From: Desertivirga arenae
GTDB lineage: Bacteria > Bacteroidota > Bacteroidia > Sphingobacteriales > Sphingobacteriaceae
Assembly: GCF_017355785.1 (NCBI RefSeq)
Contig: NZ_JAFEWE010000011.1
Coordinates: 144,523 to 208,522 of the forward strand
Reading direction: 5' to 3'
Length of the DNA: 64,000 bases
Position 1 is the first letter of the stretch; the number at the start of each line of letters is the position of its first letter. The notes beneath the pieces are model-generated. The model searched no databases, was not told the origin of the DNA, and saw only the letters and a list, made by a program, of their open reading frames with translations. Positions 7,345 to 16,059 of the stretch are shown here, piece by piece. The position numbers and the translations under genes are program-made.

Positions 7345-9714
7345 CTATTGAGTTGATGGAGGTGATAAGAGGCCCCAACTGGTATTTGGCTGAGCCCCCA
7401 TGACAAGCTCCAATTTGCCACCCTTCATTAATTCATCTCTAAAAAGCCAGCAAGACTCTAAGGACTTACCATTAAATCGTGCTGACTGTACATAAACATT
7501 CTCAGCTGAATTATTCTGCGTTTCAATAACCAGATTTCTGCCATTTCCCAGTTTTACAGTAGTACGTTTGAAGATGGGACTTCCGATCTGAATACTCGGC
7601 CTTAGATCAGAAAACCCTTTTACATCGAATAAGCCTAATGCAGATAAAACATACCAGGAGCCCAACTGTCCCTGATCCTCATCCTGTCCATAACCATATC
7701 CATGAATACTTTCTGTGCCATAGAACTCATCATTTATGGCTCGTGTGAATTTCTGAGTTAACCAAGGTTTGTTTGAGAAATTGAACAGCCAGCTGATATG
7801 TAAGTTAGGTTGGTTCCCATGATTATAAAGTGAATTAACTCCGGCAAACGCATCAATTGTTTTTCCGCCACCAAAACCGTTCTTTTGAGCATTGTTGAAA
7901 ATACTCTCTAAACGGTTATTAAACTCCTCTTTACCTACTGCATCAATCAAGGCCCGGGGATTTTGAGGAACAAAGAACGTATATTGAATCGCATTTCCCT
8001 CCTGAAAACCTCTCCAAGCCTGGTTCGGGTCAAAGTTGGATATAAAGTTTCCTTTTAGATCCTTTGGGTGAATAACCTTGGATTGCGGGTTAAATAAATT
8101 CCTCCATCCGTCAGAGTATTTGATAAGCTTCTGATAATCTCCTTCCTTACCCATTGCCTTTGCCATCTGAGCAGCAGCAAAAGCGCTATAAGAATACTCC
8201 ATAGTATGAGAAGCAGAAAAAGTTGAACCCGTAGAATCTGTAATAAATTGATTGTCGGTTCCTCCAATAAAGGGACTATAAGCCCGCTCAACAAAGGCTT
8301 TCACATCCATTTTCCCTGCACCTGCTTTCCTGTTCATCCAGCCCATTTCATTCTCATAAACTGCCTTATAAGCAAGATCTGTATCGTAGTTCCTAATTCC
8401 GGCATTATAAGCAGCAGCAATTGCAAGTCCGACCATATTTGTGCCTACCCCTGAAGCAAAACTGCTATTAGCGATACCATCACCAAACCAACCTCTTTCT
8501 TTATACACTTGAAGTTGAGTATGTACAAAATTACTGTAATGCTGAGGATAAGAAAGCGCCCACAACTGAGTTAAATTCCAGTACCCACCCCAAATAGCAT
8601 CGGTATTTAAAAAATCAAAGCTAAATTTACCTTTACTATCCTTAGGAAGCTGTCCTATTGTACCATCGTGCCTCGGAAAAGATCCATTAACGTCACTTGC
8701 AACCCCACGGCCAAGCAAAGCATGAAATAAACCAGTATAAAACTTAGTCTTGTTTGCGGTGCTCTCATCCTCTACATAGAGTTTACTAAGCTCATTTTGC
8801 CAGGTATATTGTGCTAATTTTTTCGCTTTATCAAAAGTTAAATTTTCAGCTTCTTCATACATGTTCAACTTAGCATTCTCAATAGAAGTGTAGGATAATC
8901 CTACCTTAAGCTCTATTGATTCCTTATCCTGGGTTTGATACTCCAAATATAAGCCTGCACCTTTTCCAAAGGCAGAATTGGAACCTTGCTGAATGCCTGC
9001 AGCAGTAAATGCCCCAACTTTTGCCGGCTTTTTGCTGATTTGCCCGTAGATATACATGGATACCCTACCTTCCGGATCGTACTGAACAAAGTATTTTGGA
9101 TATGTTTTTACAAATCCCTCGAAATGCACATCATCGATCATTCGGATAGAAGCATCACTTACCGGTCCGCTTTCTCCCTGTACGTTCCCAATGTCCAGTA
9201 TTATACGGGATTGCTGATTTTGCGAAAAGGTATAGCGATGAAACCCAACATGTTTTGTAGCAGTTAATTCAGCCAAAATGTTGTAATCGTCAAGCTTCAC
9301 CCTGTAGTAACCCGGTTCTGCAAGTTCATTTTTACGGTCAAAGTTGGAACGGTAACCAGACCCTGGTTTGTTCAGATCTCCAGGTCTAACTTTTAATTCA
9401 CCTGCTGTTGGCATAAAACTTACTCCACCTACCTGCCACTCGTGGAAATGGACAAATCCCTCAATAGAATTGTGCCTGGTATCATAACCTACAGCTTCCC
9501 AACCCTGGTTATTTCCATAACTTCCGTTAGTAGATGGGGCCAGTTTTGCCATTCCATACGGGGTTGCGGCAGGTGTATAAAAAAACCATCTGCTATGAGC
9601 TGTACCAATATTAGGATTTACGTACTTAAGAACGCTTTCACGTTTTACACCGCAAGAGGCTAAACTTATAGCAGTCAGAAGCATGGCTGCCTTAATATGT
9701 TTTTTTATTTTCAT
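7345..9714 (-). CDS. GH92 alpha-mannosidase, lipoprotein
   Basis: Calcium-dependent inverting exo-alpha-mannosidase family. The N terminus is a lipoprotein signal (lipobox SLASC), so it probably sits on a membrane. NPNIGTAHSRWFF and GWEAVGYDTRH open the N-terminal beta-sandwich. The helical domain carries EGNAIQY with the expected general acid Glu572, then a late acidic motif QDEDQGQLGSWYV (about 676-688), which aligns with the NDDxGQMSAWYV base motif. At 789 aa the length is normal. The segment that usually reads GNEP is GNQP here (Gln635), which may alter linkage preference. It is flanked by two GH76-like remnants and lies in one operon with the permease and mannose-6-phosphate isomerase, so released mannose is the likely product. 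Confidence 0.9.
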   Translation of the reverse strand: MKIKKHIKAAMLLTAISLASCGVKRESVLKYVNPNIGTAHSRWFFYTPAATPYGMAKLAPSTNGSYGNNQGWEAVGYDTRHNSIEGFVHFHEWQVGGVSFMPTAGELKVRPGDLNKPGSGYRSNFDRKNELAEPGYYRVKLDDYNILAELTATKHVGFHRYTFSQNQQSRIILDIGNVQGESGPVSDASIRMIDDVHFEGFVKTYPKYFVQYDPEGRVSMYIYGQISKKPAKVGAFTAAGIQQGSNSAFGKGAGLYLEYQTQDKESIELKVGLSYTSIENAKLNMYEEAENLTFDKAKKLAQYTWQNELSKLYVEDESTANKTKFYTGLFHALLGRGVASDVNGSFPRHDGTIGQLPKDSKGKFSFDFLNTDAIWGGYWNLTQLWALSYPQHYSNFVHTQLQVYKERGWFGDGIANSSFASGVGTNMVGLAIAAAYNAGIRNYDTDLAYKAVYENEMGWMNRKAGAGKMDVKAFVERAYSPFIGGTDNQFITDSTGSTFSASHTMEYSYSAFAAAQMAKAMGKEGDYQKLIKYSDGWRNLFNPQSKVIHPKDLKGNFISNFDPNQAWRGFQEGNAIQYTFFVPQNPRALIDAVGKEEFNNRLESIFNNAQKNGFGGGKTIDAFAGVNSLYNHGNQPNLHISWLFNFSNKPWLTQKFTRAINDEFYGTESIHGYGYGQDEDQGQLGSWYVLSALGLFDVKGFSDLRPSIQIGSPIFKRTTVKLGNGRNLVIETQNNSAENVYVQSARFNGKSLESCWLFRDELMKGGKLELVMGAQPNTSWGLLSPPSTQ

Positions 9715-9719
9715 TTGAA

Positions 9720-10088
9720 CTATTTAGTTGTGCTGTATTTCGAATATAAAGCCTGAACTCTTTGCATCCAGGCCTGGTCGACCCCTTCAATTTCTGCAGA
9801 GCGATCAGAGCCATCCATCCTGGCAAAAAAATGATAAGCCTTTGTTGTCGGATTCCTGTTTGAAACATTTAAACCGTCAATATTTTGCCTGGCATATTCA
9901 AGCCAGGTTTTATTATTGTCAGCTTCATACAGACGTATCATTGCTTGTGAGCCCCATGCACACCAGGCCGGATTTACCCTGTTATCCGTAGTATTAAAAA
10001 TATACTTTTTACGTGAAGCATTCCATAATACCGTATTCATTGCTGCACCCAAGGCCTGAGCCCTACTAAGGTACGTTGGATCATTCAT
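9720..10088 (-). pseudogene. GH76-like (alpha/alpha)6 glycosidase C-terminal remnant
   Basis: An open frame of 122 aa with no signal peptide or N-terminal half. Aromatic helical repeats (NTVLWNASRKKY, AWCAWGSQAMIRLYEAD, WLEYARQNID) and the end EGVDQAWMQRVQALYSKY look like the last third of an alpha/alpha-barrel hydrolase, most like GH76. Only 44 bp separate it from the upstream permease gene, so the missing part is deleted and not shifted into another frame. It lies 5 bp from GH92 in the same operon. It could be a free-standing fold, but loss of the catalytic half makes a pseudogene more likely. Confidence 0.6.
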
Positions 10089-10132
10089 GACCTGGTAAAT
10101 TTTTGTATTTCATATAATTGGTTTAATTAGTT

Positions 10133-11533
10133 CTATTTATTGAGACGCTCGTTATAGGATTGGTTCCAGTAATTTTCAATGTATTCAAGCGATTTCCCCT
10201 TGGTTTCGGGAATTAGCTTCCAGGTGAGCCATAGAGCGGGGGAGCAGCACAGGGCGAAGAGCCAAAAGGTCCAGGATGCACCTACACCTTCAAGCATTAC
10301 TGGAGTTAACTGTCCAACAATGAAGTTGCCGATCCATAAGGACAGGGTTGCAAGAGCCATTGATTTACCACGAATGGCGTTCGGGAATATTTCTCCGATC
10401 ACCACCCAGCATACCGGGCCAAAAGAAAAGGCAAAACATGCAATAAAAGCAAGAATGAAAATCAATATCCACGGGCCAGATATAATATTTAAGGCGAATA
10501 GTCCTCCTATTAGAATTAAAGAGAGTACGGCTCCTGCTATCCCAACATATAGAAGCGGCCTGCGGCCCCACTTATCTACAGTAAATATTGCAACGAAGGT
10601 GAATACAACATTCACCAGACCGATTGTTACCTGTCCGCCCAGAGCACTATTCAATGTAAATCCTGCTTCTTCAAGAATTCTTGGACCATAGTAAATAACT
10701 GCATTGATACCACAAATTTGGGATAGAAATGGCAACAGAAGACCGATCCAGAGCGCCTTTCTATAAACCGGTTTGAATAATTCACTTAAAGATTCATTTC
10801 TATCTTCATCTTGAGATAAATCAAACTCAAGAACCTCTGCTTCGGCAATTTGCTTTCCATTAACTCTGATTAAGATGTCAGCGGCTTCCTGCCTTTGTCC
10901 CTTCAACAACAGCCACCTGGGAGATTCTGGCACCAGGAAGATACAGAGAAGAAACACAGCAGCCGGGACAGCCCCTAGTCCAAGCATTGCCCGCCACACT
11001 TCAGTTGAGAAAATTCTGTTAAATGCAGCATTTGGAAGATTTGAAGAGGCATGTTCGACAAGGTATGCGTTTGAAAAATAAGCGATCACTATACCAATGG
11101 TTAAGGCAAGCTGGTATAATGTAACCCTCATACCTCTGTACTTTGGTGGAGCAAATTCTGAAATATAAAGTGGAGAAACCATAGAAGCGACTCCTATGCC
11201 TACCCCTCCTACCAACCGGAAGATGATAAGCGTACTGAAAGAGCCAGTAAGCATACAGCCAATAGAAGAGGCCAGAAACAGGATTGCTGAAATTAAAAGG
11301 ACAGGTTTCCTGCCATACTTGTCGCTAAGTCTTCCAGATAACATTACCCCTGCAATACAACCCAGCAATGCGCAACTAACAAACCAACCCTCGCTTACCG
11401 CATTCAGGTTAAAGTCGTTTTTTACAAGAGTTACAGTACCCGAAATAACAGCTGTATCAAAGCCAAACAGAAAACCTCCAAGCGCAGCTACCGCACATAT
11501 GAGATATAGGTAGGCATTACTTTTCTTTTCCAT
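10133..11533 (-). CDS. MFS sugar porter family permease
   Basis: Inner-membrane sugar:proton symporter of the XylE/GalP type with twelve predicted membrane segments in 466 aa. Family signatures are GFLFGFDTAVISGT in segment 1, DKYGRKP and DKWGRRP in the two loop positions, PESPRWLLLKG before the central loop and PETKGKSLE after the last segment. It lies 29 bp downstream of the mannose-6-phosphate isomerase gene and upstream of GH92, so its substrate is probably mannose or a close hexose. Substrate is inferred from context only. Confidence 0.9.
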   Translation of the reverse strand: MEKKSNAYLYLICAVAALGGFLFGFDTAVISGTVTLVKNDFNLNAVSEGWFVSCALLGCIAGVMLSGRLSDKYGRKPVLLISAILFLASSIGCMLTGSFSTLIIFRLVGGVGIGVASMVSPLYISEFAPPKYRGMRVTLYQLALTIGIVIAYFSNAYLVEHASSNLPNAAFNRIFSTEVWRAMLGLGAVPAAVFLLCIFLVPESPRWLLLKGQRQEAADILIRVNGKQIAEAEVLEFDLSQDEDRNESLSELFKPVYRKALWIGLLLPFLSQICGINAVIYYGPRILEEAGFTLNSALGGQVTIGLVNVVFTFVAIFTVDKWGRRPLLYVGIAGAVLSLILIGGLFALNIISGPWILIFILAFIACFAFSFGPVCWVVIGEIFPNAIRGKSMALATLSLWIGNFIVGQLTPVMLEGVGASWTFWLFALCCSPALWLTWKLIPETKGKSLEYIENYWNQSYNERLNK

Positions 11534-11562
11534 AACGTTTTTTTGGTTCGTGGTTAGAATAT

Positions 11563-13380
11563 TTATTTCAAAAAGGCTTTAATAACTTTTGCCTTTCCTT
11601 CTCCAAGATTAATGAGCTCATAGTTTGATGCAGTAGCTGGAATAACAAAGGTTTCAGCGTAAGCAAATACCTGACTGCAGCCATCTGGTGTTTTCAGCAA
11701 TACTGAAGAGCCTTCTACTAACATCATTACATGGCAGCAATTATCAGTGCTTACAGCAACACTTTTAGTAAACTCTAGCCTGTGTACATCATAAAAGTGG
11801 TCTTTATGGGTTGGCAAATGGATTATCTGCCAATCTGGTCCTTGTTCCAGAACATATTGATGAGAAATCAATTCTCGTTCAACCCGATCTCCTTTCCTTT
11901 CAAAATCAAGATTATTGAAAGCATGTTCAATATTTATAGGCCTAGGTTTACCTTCCAAATCCAGTCGTAGCCAATCATACATTTTAAATGTAAAAATGTA
12001 AGGGGTGGCACTGATCTCCAGAACAAGATTATCCTTGCCGGAACTATGAATGGTGCCATTAGGAATTAGAAACAGATCGTGCTTTTTGGCAGTATGGCAC
12101 TGTACAAAGTCTTCAATATCTATTTCTTTGCCTTCGGTTTGGCTCACCTCCAGGCTGGACCTGAATTTAACCTCATCAATATTTTCCTGGAATCCCAGGT
12201 AGACCTTAGCATCTTCCCTGCAGTCTAAAATATAATAGGTCTCGTCCTGCGTAATATTTTCGCCAAAAACCTCCTGTATGTACTTCAACCGCGGGTGTAC
12301 CTGTATGGAAAGATTTCCGCCATCAAAGGTGTCTAGAAAGTCGAAACGGATAGGAAACTCATGTCCAAACACTCCAGCATGCTTCCCTAATACTTGCTGA
12401 TAGTTATTAAACATTAGGAAGTCGAAAGAGACCTCAAGAAGATAACCGTCACTTTCAAATACCAACCCATTTTCAGGAACTATCAATTCAAAGGACCAGG
12501 CATAGTTAACCACATCTTTATTAAGGTGCTTAATATGATCTTTAATCCATTGGCCTCCCCAGGCCCCAGGCTCGAACCAGGGCCTTACCCGAATAACTGT
12601 ATGGCTTATTTTAGCAAGGCCTTCGAATAGCGCCTCTCTAAACATCCAATTAATATCATTTCCCCATTGACTGTCTGCTATAACTTCAATTCTTTCAAGA
12701 ATGGCCTTTTTGTGATCGTTCAACAGTACCCAATCCACAAAATAAAAGCGCTTATACATTGATGCAGGTTCCGAAGGAGCATTGCAACCTAAATTGGTTA
12801 TCGAACCTGCCCGCATTCGGAATTGCAATTCGTTCTTGGGAAGATCAAAATAAACTACAGGAACGTTCCAGTTTACCAAAGCAGCCCCGCAGCCGATAAG
12901 GATATTTATATTACAATCAAGCTTCGGCTTTACCTCAAACAACTCTTGATTATACAAGCTATCCAGGCTTAAGGTACATTTGGTTCCCCAAACAGAATCA
13001 TCTGATCCAAGAAATGGCTCAACCATTCGCTCGATTTCCTCTGAGGACTTGAAATAATCAGATGTTTTTAAAATGTTAGTTGTTAAGCCGGTATCTGTAA
13101 AGTACTCTGTTAATCCACTTACTACATCGTCCCAAAAAACACCTGCAAACCCGTCAATGATCACTGAGCCTTGCTCCATAATATATTTGGCCAAGCCTTC
13201 ATAGCCATTAAAAATCTTGTTATCTCCTAGTGGACAAAAGGGGTAAATGTTATACTCTTCTTTTTCCGTAAGATGCCCTTCTAATTTAACAGGCATCAGA
13301 TATTGGGAAGATTTCCTGCGGATAAGTTCTCCTGGCGCTGCCTCTACTATTAATTTTTCTAGTTGATTATAATTAGTCAT
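11563..13380 (-). CDS. class I mannose-6-phosphate isomerase with extra N-terminal domain
   Basis: The C-terminal half (from about residue 275) is a type I phosphomannose isomerase: a WFEPGAWGGQW opening, then QVHP, DETYYIL and PNGTIHSSG, which supply the zinc ligands Gln, His, Glu and His. It converts mannose-6-phosphate to fructose-6-phosphate. The first 270 residues or so are additional: VIIDGFAGVFWDDV is placed like a nucleotide-kinase P-loop strand but lacks GxGK[ST], so phosphate binding there is doubtful. At 605 aa the protein is about 1.5 to 2 times the usual single-domain length. It heads the operon with the permease and GH92, opposite the GntR gene. The start at 13380 is the first ATG after the divergent promoter region. 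Confidence 0.85.
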   Translation of the reverse strand: MTNYNQLEKLIVEAAPGELIRRKSSQYLMPVKLEGHLTEKEEYNIYPFCPLGDNKIFNGYEGLAKYIMEQGSVIIDGFAGVFWDDVVSGLTEYFTDTGLTTNILKTSDYFKSSEEIERMVEPFLGSDDSVWGTKCTLSLDSLYNQELFEVKPKLDCNINILIGCGAALVNWNVPVVYFDLPKNELQFRMRAGSITNLGCNAPSEPASMYKRFYFVDWVLLNDHKKAILERIEVIADSQWGNDINWMFREALFEGLAKISHTVIRVRPWFEPGAWGGQWIKDHIKHLNKDVVNYAWSFELIVPENGLVFESDGYLLEVSFDFLMFNNYQQVLGKHAGVFGHEFPIRFDFLDTFDGGNLSIQVHPRLKYIQEVFGENITQDETYYILDCREDAKVYLGFQENIDEVKFRSSLEVSQTEGKEIDIEDFVQCHTAKKHDLFLIPNGTIHSSGKDNLVLEISATPYIFTFKMYDWLRLDLEGKPRPINIEHAFNNLDFERKGDRVERELISHQYVLEQGPDWQIIHLPTHKDHFYDVHRLEFTKSVAVSTDNCCHVMMLVEGSSVLLKTPDGCSQVFAYAETFVIPATASNYELINLGEGKAKVIKAFLK

Positions 13381-13391
13381 TTGTAGTATTG

Positions 13392-13401
13392 TATGTACAT
13401 A
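13392..13401. promoter_or_regulatory. 10-bp perfect palindrome TATGTACATA
   Basis: A self-complementary 10-mer within the presumed 5' leader of the isomerase gene, 12 bp upstream of its start. It shares ATGTAC with the inverted repeat around 13482-13499, suggesting a second GntR contact site. Role is inferred. Confidence 0.35.
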
Positions 13402-13481
13402 TATTCAATTTCAGCAAACAAGACGCCGTTGATATAACCAAACCTTAGCATAAATAAAGAGAAAAAGGCGTTTTGATAATC

Positions 13482-13499
13482 AATATGTACAAACATATT
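13482..13499. promoter_or_regulatory. candidate GntR operator overlapping -7 box of mannose operon
   Basis: AATATGT-ACAA-ACATATT, perfect 7-bp arms with a 4-bp centre. On the minus strand it overlaps TATGTTTG at 13497-13490, which fits the Bacteroidota TAnnTTTG -7 element for the isomerase operon. A repressor bound here would block initiation. No clear -33 TTG lies at ideal spacing. Confidence 0.45.
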
Positions 13500-13563
13500 A
13501 ATATTGATTGTAAAAGTAAAACACAATTGATAACTTTTTTTCAATCGGTTTTTGTCGCACAAA

Positions 13564-13594
13564 TTGATTTCGGAGAAAAATATTTCTAGTATTG
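13564..13594 (+). promoter_or_regulatory. candidate promoter of GntR regulator gene
   Basis: TTG at 13564-13566, a 20-bp gap, then TAGTATTG at 13587-13594, one base from the TAnnTTTG consensus. Transcription would begin almost at the start codon at 13602, giving a very short leader. Confidence 0.4.
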
Positions 13595-13601
13595 CAGTTT
13601 T

Positions 13602-14333
13602 ATGAAGAACTCCATTGATCACAAAAGCCCTGTTCCCCTACATATCCAGGCAGAAACTGCATTAAGAGAGTTAATAGCTTCTGAAGAATACAGAAATGGC
13701 AAGACGTTGCCGAACGAGGTAGAAATGGCCAAAATGATGGCAATTTCCCGAACTACTTTGCGACAAGCAATAAATAAGCTTGTATTTGAAGGTCTGTTAG
13801 TCAGGAAGAAGCGTAAAGGAACCACGGTTGCAGACAATGCGGTTAGTTCAAGATCCAACAACTGGCTCAGTTTCTCCCAGGAAATGAAGCTTCGAGGCAT
13901 AACTATTAAGAATTTTGAATTTCATGTTACCTGGGTATTTCCTGATGATGCCCTTGCAAATTTTTTCGACATAAGTAAGGATCGCCAGGTGTTAAAGATG
14001 GAGCGGGTTAGAGGAAGACCGGAGGAACCTTTTGTCTATTTCGCTTCATACTTCCATCCGCGTATCGGGTTAACTGGGGACGAAGATTTTAAAAGGCCGC
14101 TTTACGAGCTACTTGAACAGGATTACTCTGTAATTGCAACCCTATCTAAAGAAGAAATCAGTGCAAAAGGAGCCGATCCGTTTATTGCGGAAAAACTGCG
14201 GATTGCAGCTGATAGTCCTGTGTTATTAAGAAAGAGGTTCGTTTTCGATCAGGGAGACCGTCCTATTGAATACAATTTAGGTTATTACAAAGCTGGCAGC
14301 TTTGTTTATACTGTCGAAAGCAGAAGAGAATAG
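13602..14333 (+). CDS. GntR family regulator with UTRA domain
   Basis: HutC/GntR-type transcription factor. Residues 10-75 form the winged helix (PLHIQAETALRELI, LPNEVEMAKMMAISRTTLRQAINKLVFEGLLVRKKRKGT). The remainder is a UTRA ligand-binding domain (VLKMERVRG, VYFASYFHP, LLRKRFVFDQGDRPIEYNLGYYKAGSF split across its strands). It is transcribed away from the mannose-6-phosphate isomerase operon across about 220 bp with two ATGTAC-centred palindromes, so it most likely controls that operon. A sugar phosphate is a plausible effector. A bidirectional terminator follows the gene. Confidence 0.9.
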   Translation: MKNSIDHKSPVPLHIQAETALRELIASEEYRNGKTLPNEVEMAKMMAISRTTLRQAINKLVFEGLLVRKKRKGTTVADNAVSSRSNNWLSFSQEMKLRGITIKNFEFHVTWVFPDDALANFFDISKDRQVLKMERVRGRPEEPFVYFASYFHPRIGLTGDEDFKRPLYELLEQDYSVIATLSKEEISAKGADPFIAEKLRIAADSPVLLRKRFVFDQGDRPIEYNLGYYKAGSFVYTVESRRE

Positions 14334-14354
14334 AATTATTGATAAAGTCTACAT

Positions 14355-14384
14355 AAAAAAAGAGGCTTACTAAGCCTCTTTTTT
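14355..14384. terminator. bidirectional terminator between gntR and S8 protease
   Basis: AGAGGCTTA and TAAGCCTCT are nearly contiguous inverted arms flanked by an A-run on the left and a T-run on the right. It can stop the GntR transcript and, on the other strand, the protease transcript. Confidence 0.85.
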
Positions 14385-14418
14385 ATGATATTTTAAATAA
14401 CCAGGAACTAGAAATAAC

Positions 14419-16059
14419 CTAATTATACTTAATGGTTTTTGAACCTTCCGCGCCAATAGTAGCAGTTTTCTTTGCTGCTAATTCAGCAGCTAATTCCAAA
14501 GCTTTATAAGTATTAACGATACCACCTGTGCGGCAAAGATCGGTAAAAGGAACCTGCACCTTTTGACCTTCTCGTTCCAGCATAACCGGATGATCCACCT
14601 TTACTACTGAACGCACAATTATATCCTTTACCTGCACAGCAGAAAATTGGGGATAATAAGAACGGATCAAAGCAGCAAGGCCTGCGACCACTGGCGCAGC
14701 CATACTGGTACCATCCAATTTTCTATAACCAGAACCCGGAACCGTAGAATTTATTTGGACTCCTGGGGCAAATACATCTACTGTAGTTTTGCCATAGTTT
14801 GAAAAAGGAGCTTTTAGATTAAGGTCATTGGTAAAACTTGAAGCACCTACTTCCAGCCATGCTCCGGCTTCACCTTTATTTAAATAGGCTCTTGTTGGAA
14901 AATTCGGGCGTTCGTCAAGATTTTTATTATCATTCCCGGCGGCATGTACCAATAGAACATCTTTTTTCATGGCATACTGAACCGCCTGATCCACTACTGT
15001 TTTATCACTGGAGTAAGCTTTTCCGAAACTCATGTTGATCACCTTAGCTCCCCGATCTACAGCATAACGTATTGCGTTAGCAACATCCTTATCGCGTTCA
15101 TCTCCATCTGGTACGGCCCGTACCGAAAGTATTAAGGCTTGTTCACATACACCAAGAACACCTTTGCTATTAGTCCTCTCAGCCGCAATAATTCCCGCGA
15201 CATGGGTACCGTGCATTGCGTCTGGGCCCATCACATCCGGATTTCCGTAATATTTCTCCGAACTCTTTTCATAGTTGTCGCCTACAATGGCACGCGGATC
15301 ATAATCGATATTCAACTGGTAATCCAGCTGGGTTTTAAAATGATCAAGCGCCTTGCCCAACTCCTGCTCGCGGAAAGCAGCCACCGAAGGAGCGCTTTGT
15401 AGGGCCATAGATAATATTCTCAGAACGTTGGCTTCTCGGTTATTAGCCGGACGATAAGCAGCTAATTCTTCAGCTGTTGGATTCTCTTTACCTATCCCTT
15501 TCAAAACCTCATCAAGCACCGCAGCAAAACCCTGCACTCCTGCGTACCCTTGCTTTGCCTTCTCTAACTCGGCTGCAAGTTCCTTCTCTCTCAACTGATG
15601 CGCTTTAAAATCAGTTAAAGCCTGACCTTTTAGAGTTGTACTATCTTTACCTGCAAATCGCTTACGATCTCTTCTCACCAGCCTTACCAGCTCAAGATTA
15701 TCCTTATCCACATTTCCTTTGGCAGAACCTATAAAGCTCCAACCGAGGTGGTCGTCCGTATAGCCGTTCTTATCCTCGTCCTTTTGGTTAGAGGGCTTTT
15801 CAATGGAGGATTTCAGCAGCACCGTACGAAGATCCTCATGAAGAGTATCTACACCGGAATCAATCACTCCTACGATCACTTTCTTTGCAGGCTTACTTTT
15901 TAGCAACTCAACATAAGCCTTTTCGGTACTGATACCAAATACAGAGTCGCGTTGCAGATCCATATTATGCCAGTTATCCTTCTGCGCAGATACCACAAAT
16001 GGCAGCATCCATAATGCTCCGCTGAGCATCATCTTATTTATCTTAAACTTCATTTTCAT
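14419..16059 (-). CDS. S8 subtilisin-type serine protease with large Asp-His insert
   Basis: Exported subtilase. A signal peptide ends near residue 25 (PFVVSAQ). The triad is Asp67 in GVIDSGVD, His283 in HGTHVAG and Ser near 452 in GTSMAAP. The oxyanion Asn lies in HAAGNDN. The distance from Asp to His is about 216 residues, far longer than in ordinary subtilisins. The insert is helix-rich and charged (LREKELAAELEKAKQ and similar). There is no clear C-terminal sorting domain. The gene lies between the GntR regulator and the SusCD operon, so it may process glycoprotein substrates or surface proteins, but co-regulation is not shown. An alternative start at Met3 is possible. Confidence 0.9.
   Translation of the reverse strand: MKMKFKINKMMLSGALWMLPFVVSAQKDNWHNMDLQRDSVFGISTEKAYVELLKSKPAKKVIVGVIDSGVDTLHEDLRTVLLKSSIEKPSNQKDEDKNGYTDDHLGWSFIGSAKGNVDKDNLELVRLVRRDRKRFAGKDSTTLKGQALTDFKAHQLREKELAAELEKAKQGYAGVQGFAAVLDEVLKGIGKENPTAEELAAYRPANNREANVLRILSMALQSAPSVAAFREQELGKALDHFKTQLDYQLNIDYDPRAIVGDNYEKSSEKYYGNPDVMGPDAMHGTHVAGIIAAERTNSKGVLGVCEQALILSVRAVPDGDERDKDVANAIRYAVDRGAKVINMSFGKAYSSDKTVVDQAVQYAMKKDVLLVHAAGNDNKNLDERPNFPTRAYLNKGEAGAWLEVGASSFTNDLNLKAPFSNYGKTTVDVFAPGVQINSTVPGSGYRKLDGTSMAAPVVAGLAALIRSYYPQFSAVQVKDIIVRSVVKVDHPVMLEREGQKVQVPFTDLCRTGGIVNTYKALELAAELAAKKTATIGAEGSKTIKYN

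Noticed and set aside
13377..13622. Minus-strand 81-aa open frame
   Set aside because: It covers the divergent promoter region and overlaps both neighbouring starts; no domain-like sequence.
15690..15715. Possible DnaA box TTATCCACA
   Set aside because: A single copy inside the S8 protease coding region, far from dnaA, with no cluster; most likely chance.
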